Source: Oscillospiraceae bacterium (GTDB taxonomy: Bacteria > Bacillota > Clostridia > Oscillospirales > Ruminococcaceae). Taken from it: a DNA stretch of 10,522 bases. The stretch covers positions 1-10,522 of the forward strand of contig JAEDMB010000061.1 of assembly GCA_016303235.1 (NCBI GenBank), read 5' to 3'. The position numbers and the translations under genes were made by a program. Position 1 is the stretch's first letter, and each line of letters opens with the position of its first letter. This document shows positions 1-6,096 of the stretch, in pieces. The notes beneath the pieces were generated by a model. The model worked only from the letters and a program-made list of their open reading frames with translations. It ran no database searches and was not told where the DNA came from.

Positions 1-849
1 ATCACTGTAAACAACGCATTTTGAAATTATTGTATCAAAAACCTCCTGACTGAATGAAACTTCATAAATGCCGTGTTCTGTTCCGTTAGCTTCATTCTTC
101 TGATTTTCCAGATATACATAAGCAATTGCAATAATTTCACGTTCTGTAAGAGTTATATTCCATTCAGATTTTAATGAATTTTTTCTGTCATCTGTTGCAA
201 AGCTTGTTTCATATTTTTTTACCGGTGACGGCAAAGTGCGTTCCATATATACAAGGTCACTGTTCGTTAAATCGTCATAGTTAAAATAAAACGAATCAAT
301 CAATGAATTGAAATCATTCTGTTTATTTTCAACAGCAATATGCAAATATTCAAGTCCTGTCTGATATTGTGATGAAACATCAACCAATCCATAAGCTGAT
401 GAATACGCCTGCTTATTTGAATTTGACGCACTCGCTCCTCCGCCTAAAAGCAAAACAAGTAATGATGCTATAATGACACATATTATGATAATTAATGCAA
501 ATAATATAATTACTGGATTCATCAAAAATGCAACAGTATTTACAACAACATTTCCTGCAAATTTTGACACTGCAACAACGGATTTTACTGTAAAAGCTGT
601 TGTTTTATATATAACAGTTCCGGTATTCCTTACAGCAGAACCAACCGTTTTTATAGTTCTTTGCGTTGTTTTTACCGACTTTTTAACGGTTTTAATTGAA
701 CGGTATGCCAGTCTTACAGTTTCCGTGCCGGTATCTGAAACATCATTTTTATTTATTTTCTTATCGAAAGGATTAGCCTTTGAAAAGGCATTTTTCAGGG
801 TGCTTTTAATCATCGTATTGAGAGTGCTTTTTCGCTTTTTTTCAGACAA
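1..849 (-). CDS. CD1108-type conjugation protein, N-terminal 283 residues (gene continues past the left edge)
   Basis: The frame is open from a TTG start at 849 to the first base of the window, so the C-terminus is missing. The start is set by AGGAGG at 858-863, 8 bases upstream; an in-frame ATG twelve codons later has no such site. Seen: a Lys/Arg-rich cytoplasmic N-terminus, four consecutive seven-residue repeats of the type S-(I/V)-K-T-x-x-x at about residues 51-78, a membrane helix at about 112-135 (isoleucine/leucine-rich, followed by GGG), then an outside region with many Asn, Tyr and Ser. There is no cleavable signal peptide, so a type II anchor with the C-terminus outside is expected. 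In Tn1549/CTn elements the gene after VirB4 encodes this layout and ends in an NlpC/P60 (C40) or lysozyme-like wall hydrolase, the VirB1/PrgK role. That catalytic part is not in the window, so the hydrolase function is inferred from position and N-terminal layout. The gene starts 37 bases after virB4. Confidence 0.75.
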   Translation of the reverse strand, partial: MSEKKRKSTLNTMIKSTLKNAFSKANPFDKKINKNDVSDTGTETVRLAYRSIKTVKKSVKTTQRTIKTVGSAVRNTGTVIYKTTAFTVKSVVAVSKFAGNVVVNTVAFLMNPVIILFALIIIICVIIASLLVLLLGGGASASNSNKQAYSSAYGLVDVSSQYQTGLEYLHIAVENKQNDFNSLIDSFYFNYDDLTNSDLVYMERTLPSPVKKYETSFATDDRKNSLKSEWNITLTEREIIAIAYVYLENQKNEANGTEHGIYEVSFSQEVFDTIISKCVVYSD

Positions 850-886
850 GCTGTTTACCTCCTGTTACATAACTGAAAAAGAAATA

Positions 887-3385
887 CTATACTTTCAAAG
901 ACATTTTTTCTTCTTTCAGTTTATCCAAATCCTCTCCGAATTTCGTTGATATAATTTTGTAAAGATTTGTATTTGACGGAAATTTGTTTTCAAACGGAAT
1001 AGTTCCGAACTCATCGGCATAAATCAAGCCACTTCCCGGACTGGAATTTGTTACATACATCATCGTTTCGGGGGATATATTCAGCAGACGTGAAAGCTGT
1101 TCACGGTCAGTAGCATTCTGTGAAAGCATAACCACAAACTGCGTGTTTGAAAGCATAGTTCTTGCCATTTCAGAACGGAGCAAATCCTCAACGTTCTGTG
1201 TAATTCCGGTAGGAATACCGCCCCATTTTCTTGCACGTTTATAAAGTTCATAGAAAAAATTTGCAGACTGTTCAGACTTGAAAAGCAGATACATTTCATC
1301 TATATAAATGCGTGTTCCAACACCTCTTGCACGGTTTTTCGCTACTCTGTCCCATAAGTTTTCAAGTACAATCATCATTCCGAGAGTCTGCAAATTTTTT
1401 CCAAGTTCCTTAATGTCATAAACTACAATTCGCTTGTTGATATTTACATTTGACGGATTTGAAAAAACATTCATAGAACCGTGTACATACAAATGCAGGG
1501 TCTGTCGCAGATATGTAACTGATGATTTCATTTCATCAACGGCTGTTTTTTCATAATTTTCAAGTTCTGCATAATACTCTTTCAAAGTCGGCTTTTCGTA
1601 TTTTCTGTAAGTTTCATGCATAACGTTGTCAATTATAGTTTTCTGAATCGGCGTAATTTCCTGATTTCCAAGAATTGCAGAGAAAAATGACAGCATAAAG
1701 TCGAGTTTTGCTTTTATAGGATTATACTCTTTATCGTCTTTATCAGGATTTTCCGTCAAATCCATAGGATTAATATGCGTTGACGAATTTTCCGAAATAT
1801 ATATTACTTCACCTCCAAGAAGTTCCGCAAGTGCCGTATATTCACGTTCAGGGTCAACAATCAGAATTTCATCTGTTGTAGCCAGAATTGAAAAAATCAT
1901 TTCAAGCTTTGCAAGAAAACTCTTACCGCTTCCGGGAACTCCAAAAATAAAGCCGTTCGGATTTTTCAATTTTTTTCTGTCGAACATTATAACGCTTTTT
2001 GTAAGTTTATTCTGACCGTAATACAAGCCGTTTTCGTGGAGAAGTTCACGGGCATTAAATGGCATAAATACGGCAGTGCTTTCCGATGACATTGTGCGTC
2101 TTGTCTGAATGTTATGTTCCTTGTCGTATGACAATGAATTTCCTAACGGAAGTACGCTTGCAAATGCCTGTTCCTGACGGTAAGGAGCATTAATCGGTTC
2201 AATCTGATATTTTCTGAGAATGATTTCAAGTGCTTCTGTATTTTGCTGTAATTCATCAAAGCTGTCTGCCGTAAGCATTACGATGAACTGACATAAAGTC
2301 ATTTTCTGATTTCGTTCCTGCAAATCTTCAAGGAACTCCTGTGCCTGAACCTTGTCTATTGCAAGCTGTGTACCCTCAATAGGGTCTACAAATGCACCTC
2401 TTGATGTTGATGCAACCTTTTTTACCTTTGCAATTTCTTCCTGTTTCATATCAGTAATTTTTCTGTGAAGAATGGTAAGTGCTTCAGACTGCTCCACAAA
2501 CTCCACATTTTTACTGATAATCAGTGACTGATTCATTTCGATAATATCCTTGAAAATCGTATCCATAACCGACTGCGGAAGTCTTTTAAAGTAAATACAT
2601 CTTGCATATTTATCGTTGTACATAAAATAATCTTTTTTAAACTCAAAATAATCAGGACAGCAAAGCATTTTTTCAGAACGTCTTGCAAATTCTTCACGTG
2701 AAACAGGATATATTTTTGAATCGACATCGCATAGAATGTCAGCCATAAGCCTTACACGTTCATTTGCGTTAAGGGGAATCAATTCAGTTCCAAGTCTGCC
2801 AAGGCAGTTTATAAGATGTGATTCGACATTGAAAAATCGTGTGCTTGCAGTATCAAAATTTATAGCTGTAACTGTTACTGTTATAAATTTTCGGCATTGA
2901 ATACCATTCTGACCGTGCATAATTTTATCATGCAGAATTTCATTAAATTCCTGACGTTCCTCATCGAGACCGTCATCACGTTTTTTCAGCAAAAGCTTAT
3001 TTTCAAAATCTTCTTTGTTAATCTTACTGTTCATCATAGTAATCTGTAAACTGACTGTGCTGTCAAATCCGTTAAGCAAGTCGATATAAATCTGCATTTT
3101 TTCAAGTTGCTGTTCTTTCGTCAGTGCAGAGTAATTCACATCAGGTACAAGATAGGTTTTTGAATAAAGATTAGCCGTTTCTCTTCCGATTTTTACATTG
3201 CTTTTCAGTAAGACAACATAGTTACTGACAAAACATTCATAGGGCAGAGTCTGAATTGTAGTGCGTTTTATTTTACGCTTTTCCCTGACAGCTTTCTTTT
3301 TTGCCTTTTCTTTTTTCAGTCCGGCTTCACGTTCCCTGTCAATAGCTCTTGCAGATTTCTTTGTGCTTTTTTCTTTTCCAAACAA
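887..3385 (-). CDS. virB4: VirB4-like conjugal transfer ATPase (CD1110/PrgJ type)
   Basis: An 832-residue cytoplasmic ATPase that energises assembly or substrate transfer in type IV secretion systems. Seen: a strongly basic, Lys-rich leader (about residues 1-42), an N-terminal VirB4 domain up to about 430, then the RecA-like motor with Walker A GVPGSGKS at 482-489 (Lys488) and Walker B RIYIDEM with Asp696-Glu697. The following block (FFYELYKRARKWGG, then GITQNVEDLL) is typical of VirB4/TraE ATPases that recognise inner-membrane partners. Length is normal for the family (about 800). The start is TTG at 3385, chosen because AGGAGG at 3394-3399 lies 8 bases upstream and the protein begins MFGKEK. 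It follows prgI by 15 bases and precedes the CD1108-type gene, the usual order in Tn1549-like elements. No truncation or missing catalytic residue is visible. The function is secure; the exact subfamily name rests on context. Confidence 0.96.
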   Translation of the reverse strand: MFGKEKSTKKSARAIDREREAGLKKEKAKKKAVREKRKIKRTTIQTLPYECFVSNYVVLLKSNVKIGRETANLYSKTYLVPDVNYSALTKEQQLEKMQIYIDLLNGFDSTVSLQITMMNSKINKEDFENKLLLKKRDDGLDEERQEFNEILHDKIMHGQNGIQCRKFITVTVTAINFDTASTRFFNVESHLINCLGRLGTELIPLNANERVRLMADILCDVDSKIYPVSREEFARRSEKMLCCPDYFEFKKDYFMYNDKYARCIYFKRLPQSVMDTIFKDIIEMNQSLIISKNVEFVEQSEALTILHRKITDMKQEEIAKVKKVASTSRGAFVDPIEGTQLAIDKVQAQEFLEDLQERNQKMTLCQFIVMLTADSFDELQQNTEALEIILRKYQIEPINAPYRQEQAFASVLPLGNSLSYDKEHNIQTRRTMSSESTAVFMPFNARELLHENGLYYGQNKLTKSVIMFDRKKLKNPNGFIFGVPGSGKSFLAKLEMIFSILATTDEILIVDPEREYTALAELLGGEVIYISENSSTHINPMDLTENPDKDDKEYNPIKAKLDFMLSFFSAILGNQEITPIQKTIIDNVMHETYRKYEKPTLKEYYAELENYEKTAVDEMKSSVTYLRQTLHLYVHGSMNVFSNPSNVNINKRIVVYDIKELGKNLQTLGMMIVLENLWDRVAKNRARGVGTRIYIDEMYLLFKSEQSANFFYELYKRARKWGGIPTGITQNVEDLLRSEMARTMLSNTQFVVMLSQNATDREQLSRLLNISPETMMYVTNSSPGSGLIYADEFGTIPFENKFPSNTNLYKIISTKFGEDLDKLKEEKMSLKV

Positions 3386-3400
3386 CTTTTTTACCTCCTT

Positions 3401-3793
3401 TTAATCGTCATAAACCTCAAATTCTCCGTTTTCAATTCTTTGCTGTACAATTTTACTTTCGATGATTTCTTCATTCAGCGAATGAAATAAATTAACATCT
3501 GTATCTTCATATACACGCCTTTGCGGTAGAAAATTCATAGACAAAAAAGCTTTCATAAATTCTTCAAAACGCATACCTTTAAATGTCATAAATCCCCAGC
3601 CGGCAAACGGAAAAACGGATATTATAACGAGCCACGGCAATATATCTCCCGAAATATGACCATATCCCAGAACTCCTAAAGGAACTCCGACCGCTAACGC
3701 TCCGACAATTGCAATAATCTGACGTGCAGACAGTCCAAAAACAAGCTTGCTTTTGTATTCCTGTATTTCTGCCGGAATTTTTACTTCAATCAT
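3401..3793 (-). CDS. PrgI-family conjugation membrane protein
   Basis: A 130-residue protein typical of the PrgI family (PF12666), a small inner-membrane component encoded directly before VirB4 in Gram-positive conjugation systems and often compared with VirB3. Seen: the N-terminal stretch IEVKIPAEIQEYKSKLVFGL with the family-like LSARQ motif at 21-25, two membrane helices at about 26-45 and 51-70, the short basic FKGMRFEEF segment, and a charged cytoplasmic tail. VirB3-type proteins are thought to hold VirB4 at the membrane. The ATG start at 3793 has a weaker site, GGAG at 3805-3808, 11 bases upstream, unlike the 8-base spacing of its neighbours. It lies 46 bases after the VirB6-like gene and its stop directly precedes the virB4 ribosome binding site. 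Translation may therefore be less efficient or coupled to its neighbours; that is inference. Confidence 0.92.
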   Translation of the reverse strand: MIEVKIPAEIQEYKSKLVFGLSARQIIAIVGALAVGVPLGVLGYGHISGDILPWLVIISVFPFAGWGFMTFKGMRFEEFMKAFLSMNFLPQRRVYEDTDVNLFHSLNEEIIESKIVQQRIENGEFEVYDD

Positions 3794-3839
3794 AATTATT
3801 AATTCTCCAGTCTTTTATTACTTTTCTGAAAAAGAAAAG

Positions 3840-4931
3840 TTATCCTATACCGCATATTTTCTTAGACCATGTTCCACTTTTTATAACTCCAAGTCCCAAT
3901 GCTATAAGTTCAACAAGCTGTATAAATTTAGTTGCTAAAAAACCATTTGAAACGAAATATTTATTCAATGCAGAATACACAATAAACATTACAACGATTA
4001 CTGCTATCTGTAAAACGACTGCTATATAGTTTTTCAAAAAGCTTTTTGCAACATCATGTGTAGTATCAGATGCAAATGTTGCAAGCGGTAACGGTGCAAA
4101 TATTGTATATATTGACAATTCAAATACTCGTCCTATTGCTATTACGAAAATCATAATAGCTATTGCATTCATAGCTAAAAAATATGGTTGTAACATAATA
4201 GATTCTATCAATGGCACAAAGGAAGGTATATCTAACGGACTTGAAAAAGGATAATCATCAATAGCATATGAACCAACTGTAGGAAATGTAGCATTAGGAT
4301 AAAAAATTTTTACTGCATCAGCAGATATGTCATAAGCATAAGGAATATCAACATGCCATATATGACTCGCACACCATTCAAAAAGGGTATCTCCACGATA
4401 CGGAACTGAAAAACTATAATTCAGATAATTACCGCATGGTAAAAATTCATTAGAAAATCCTGTTGCAACATTATTGATAGACTGAAATCCGGCATAGATA
4501 TATCCAACAATAACATCAGCGTTCTGAACTACTTGCTTTATAACGATGATTTTCACAAGAAATATTAATATATTTTCCCATTTTGATGACCATTCAAAAG
4601 TAACGGATTTTCTGAAAAAATCAACCATAAGTAAAAGAGTGGCTACAACGAGAGCCATTGACTTTGAGGCATTTCTTATATTTACAGCTATATTGCCTTG
4701 TGCAGTTCCTGAAATACTGTTTATAACATCATACGGAGATGTTTGCGAAAAGTCAAAGGCTTTTTTCAGAAGTTCGTTTGTTTCTCTGATATGATTAGTT
4801 ATAGATAAATATAAGTCTTGAATTTCATATCCTCCCAATGATGCAAAAGCAGGCATTGAAAAAGATAAACATATAAAAACAGATAAAATAACTGCTATAA
4901 AACGAATTTTAATTTTCAGTTTTCTACTCAT
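3840..4931 (-). CDS. VirB6/TrbL-like conjugation channel protein (CD1112 type)
   Basis: A 363-residue polytopic membrane protein in the slot where Tn1549/CTn elements carry the CD1112-type VirB6/TrbL homologue, a central part of the DNA channel. Seen: a clear signal peptide (basic MSRKLKIKIR, hydrophobic core, SMPAFA with likely cleavage after Ala30), hydrophobic helices near 92-105, 119-145, 250-268, 270-288, 302-322 and 335-350, and a family-like C-terminus LGVIKSGTWSKKICGIG. Between about 155 and 248 is a polar, aromatic-rich segment with Cys166 and Cys187, probably outside the cell. The ATG at 4931 has AAGGAG at 4940-4945, 8 bases upstream, and this site overlaps the TAA stop of the previous gene, so the pair is probably translationally coupled. 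By hand count G+C over 3841-4920 is 339 of 1080 (31%), below sampled rows of virB4 (38%) and virD4 (41%). Family assignment rests on topology, C-terminus and context more than on a diagnostic motif. Confidence 0.82.
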   Translation of the reverse strand: MSRKLKIKIRFIAVILSVFICLSFSMPAFASLGGYEIQDLYLSITNHIRETNELLKKAFDFSQTSPYDVINSISGTAQGNIAVNIRNASKSMALVVATLLLMVDFFRKSVTFEWSSKWENILIFLVKIIVIKQVVQNADVIVGYIYAGFQSINNVATGFSNEFLPCGNYLNYSFSVPYRGDTLFEWCASHIWHVDIPYAYDISADAVKIFYPNATFPTVGSYAIDDYPFSSPLDIPSFVPLIESIMLQPYFLAMNAIAIMIFVIAIGRVFELSIYTIFAPLPLATFASDTTHDVAKSFLKNYIAVVLQIAVIVVMFIVYSALNKYFVSNGFLATKFIQLVELIALGLGVIKSGTWSKKICGIG

Positions 4932-4943
4932 TTATTTTTCTCC

Positions 4944-5432
4944 TTACATATAAGCAAATGTCGGGAGTATAGCAGAAACCGCCATTGCAAGACCTCCGGC
5001 TGATATTGTTTTCAGAGAATTGATTTTTCCGACCGCATCGTTATCTTTAATGGAAAGTCCAAACGTCACAGCACCTATAAGTGAACCTAAAGCACCAACA
5101 CGCCTTATCCATTTCCCGATAAAGTCAAGTATTGAATTAAATTCGGCATTTGCGTTTGCATCAGAATATACTGACGGAATATCAAATACTGACAAATCAT
5201 GAATAGCTGAAACAATCATAAATCCTGAAACCATAACGAGAATAGCCTGTAACTGTTCCTTTGCATCATCGCTTTTAAGTGACAATGCAAATTTTATAGC
5301 TCCTATAAATGCAACAATACCGCCTATTCGTGAAATCCATGTTCCGAAGAAATTCAGTCCGTTTTGTGCAATTTCAGCCGGTGAACCGCTGGGAGGAACA
5401 GGAAGTATTGTAAGCAGATTCAATATGTGCAA
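4944..5432 (-). CDS. Tandem double Maff2-like small membrane protein
   Basis: A 162-residue membrane protein made of two copies of one 60-residue unit, at residues 24-83 and 100-159, joined by a short polar linker (DIPSVYSDANANAEFN). The units align without gaps and share 19 of 60 residues by eye. Each has a first hydrophobic helix after the W-I-x-R-x-G motif, a G-A-x-x-F-x-L-x-(I/L)-K turn, a charged D-A segment and a second hydrophobic helix. The pattern resembles Maff2 (PF12750), the small membrane protein found before the VirB6-like gene in Tn1549/CTn elements, which normally has one unit of about 60-70 residues. Its role is not established. The start is TTG at 5432, set by AGGAGG at 5441-5446, 8 bases upstream. 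The short N-terminus (ILNLLTILPVPPSGSP) is not a convincing signal peptide. The stop overlaps the ribosome binding site of the VirB6-like gene. Maff2 kinship is an inference from pattern and position. Confidence 0.78.
   Translation of the reverse strand: MHILNLLTILPVPPSGSPAEIAQNGLNFFGTWISRIGGIVAFIGAIKFALSLKSDDAKEQLQAILVMVSGFMIVSAIHDLSVFDIPSVYSDANANAEFNSILDFIGKWIRRVGALGSLIGAVTFGLSIKDNDAVGKINSLKTISAGGLAMAVSAILPTFAYM
4956..5135 (-). repeat. Maff2-like unit 2 (second unit of the double protein)
   Basis: Encodes residues 100-159 of the double protein. The unit begins SILDFIGKWIRRVGALGS and contains the GAVTFGLSIKDNDA turn. It aligns without gaps to the unit at 5184-5363 (19 of 60 identical) and the unit at 5537-5716 (25 of 60). 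Confidence 0.8.
5184..5363 (-). repeat. Maff2-like unit 1 (first unit of the double protein)
   Basis: Encodes residues 24-83 of the double protein. The unit begins NGLNFFGTWISRIGGIVA and contains the GAIKFALSLKSDDA turn. By eye it is closer to the unit in the neighbouring gene (25 of 60 identical) than to the other half of its own protein (19 of 60). Confidence 0.8.
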
Positions 5433-5460
5433 AATATAAACCTCCTTTTTTCCGCTGACC

Positions 5461-5482
5461 GCTCCGGCATTATAACCGGAGC
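5461..5482. repeat. G+C-rich intergenic hairpin between the Maff2-like genes
   Basis: A perfect 7-base inverted repeat, GCTCCGG and CCGGAGC, around an 8-base A+T loop, in the largest gap between genes (5433-5521). It lies 15 bases upstream of the AGGAGG site of the double Maff2-like gene. No run of T follows on the minus strand, so it is not a standard terminator. It could stabilise or help process the mRNA, or be a protein-binding palindrome over a possible promoter. Confidence 0.7.
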
Positions 5483-5497
5483 AGACAACATTTTTAA
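5469..5497 (-). promoter_or_regulatory. Possible internal promoter ahead of the double Maff2-like gene
   Basis: On the minus strand a perfect TATAAT lies at 5469-5474, inside the loop of the 5461-5482 palindrome. TTAAAA (4 of 6 to TTGACA) lies at 5492-5497, with 17 bases between. The position would allow separate expression of the genes from the double Maff2-like protein onward. A+T-rich DNA produces such matches by chance, so this is tentative. Confidence 0.3.
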
Positions 5498-5521
5498 GGG
5501 TGTGTATAGACAGTATGTATA

Positions 5522-6049
5522 TTATGAGAACAGGTCGAACATGTCAACAGCAATGCAGATTGCAACAACAACAAATCCGGCTACAAGTGTAAGAAGACCA
5601 CTCTGTTTCTGTTCTGCATCGTTGTTTTTTATAGCAAGTGCAAACATTACTGCACCAACAAAAGCTACTACTGCACCGACACGGCGAATCCATGTTATAA
5701 AGAAATTAATTACTTTTGTATAAGATGCATCAGCCTTATCTGAACCGCTTCCGGAACCTTCTCCGCCACCGGCAAGAAGTACAAAGTCAGCATCACCGAC
5801 ATTATTAAGCATATTCACTTCAAAAGTCATATTTTCGACAGAGCCGAGCTGAACAGCAGAAAATTCAGTTTCTTCATTTTCTGAAACTTCAACAGGTATT
5901 TCTTCAATTGTAACAGTTTCAGATGTTTCGTTTACAGCCATAGTCATCATTGATACTGTGCTGAAAGAAAATGCGATAACGAGTACAAGTGCGGAAATCA
6001 TAGCAGTAAAAACTCTTGCGAGCATTGTTTTTTTATTTGAAATCTTCAT
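5522..6049 (-). CDS. Secreted-leader protein with one C-terminal Maff2-like unit
   Basis: A 175-residue protein. An ATG at 6068-6070 would add seven residues but has no ribosome binding site, whereas the ATG at 6049 has AGAGGA at 6059-6064, 9 bases upstream; 6049 is preferred. Seen in order: a signal peptide (MKISNKKTMLARVF, long hydrophobic core, likely cleavage near Ala38), an acidic Glu/Thr/Val-rich stretch at about 39-90, the segment VLLAGGGEGSGSGSD at 90-104, and a 60-residue Maff2-like unit at 112-171 with two hydrophobic helices. This unit shares 25 of 60 residues with each unit of the next gene. It starts 47 bases after virD4. The layout (long leader, Ala-Gly-rich junction, two-helix hairpin) recalls VirB2/TraA prepilins of Gram-negative systems, but no sequence kinship is claimed. 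The function is unknown; a channel or surface subunit of the conjugation machine is the best inference. Confidence 0.75.
   Translation of the reverse strand: MKISNKKTMLARVFTAMISALVLVIAFSFSTVSMMTMAVNETSETVTIEEIPVEVSENEETEFSAVQLGSVENMTFEVNMLNNVGDADFVLLAGGGEGSGSGSDKADASYTKVINFFITWIRRVGAVVAFVGAVMFALAIKNNDAEQKQSGLLTLVAGFVVVAICIAVDMFDLFS
5537..5716 (-). repeat. Maff2-like unit 3 (in the secreted-leader protein)
   Basis: Encodes residues 112-171 of the secreted-leader protein. The unit begins KVINFFITWIRRVGAVVA and contains the GAVMFALAIKNNDA turn. It aligns without gaps to both units of the adjacent gene, 25 of 60 identical to each by eye. Confidence 0.8.
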
Positions 6050-6058
6050 TTTAAAAAA

Positions 6059-6064
6059 TCCTCT
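6059..6064 (-). promoter_or_regulatory. Ribosome binding site deciding the start of the secreted-leader gene
   Basis: AGAGGA on the minus strand, 9 bases before the ATG at 6049. It lies inside the codons that would follow the earlier ATG at 6070, which has only A+T-rich sequence upstream. This favours the shorter protein with a normal signal peptide start. Confidence 0.65.
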
Positions 6065-6096
6065 TTTCATAATTTTGATTTTGATTTTTGATTATG

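Noticed and set aside
473..949. Plus-strand open frame of 158 codons opposite the CD1108-type gene
   Set aside because: It is the antisense of the real gene, has a hydrophobic low-complexity Phe/Thr/Val make-up, and runs into the antisense of virB4. No ribosome binding site suits it.
3820..3840. Seven-base inverted repeat ACTTTTC/GAAAAGT at the end of the VirB6-like gene
   Set aside because: The stem is almost all A:T, no T run follows in the right place, and transcription must continue into prgI. Chance is likely in A+T-rich DNA.
5427..5723. Plus-strand open frame of 98 codons over the Maff2-like genes
   Set aside because: It mostly mirrors the coding frame of the secreted-leader gene and crosses the intergenic hairpin. 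Its composition is not protein-like and every well-supported gene is on the other strand.
6073..6092. Three short direct copies of TTTTGAT/TTTGAT between virD4 and the secreted-leader gene
   Set aside because: They are too short and too A+T-simple to be treated as iterons or operators.
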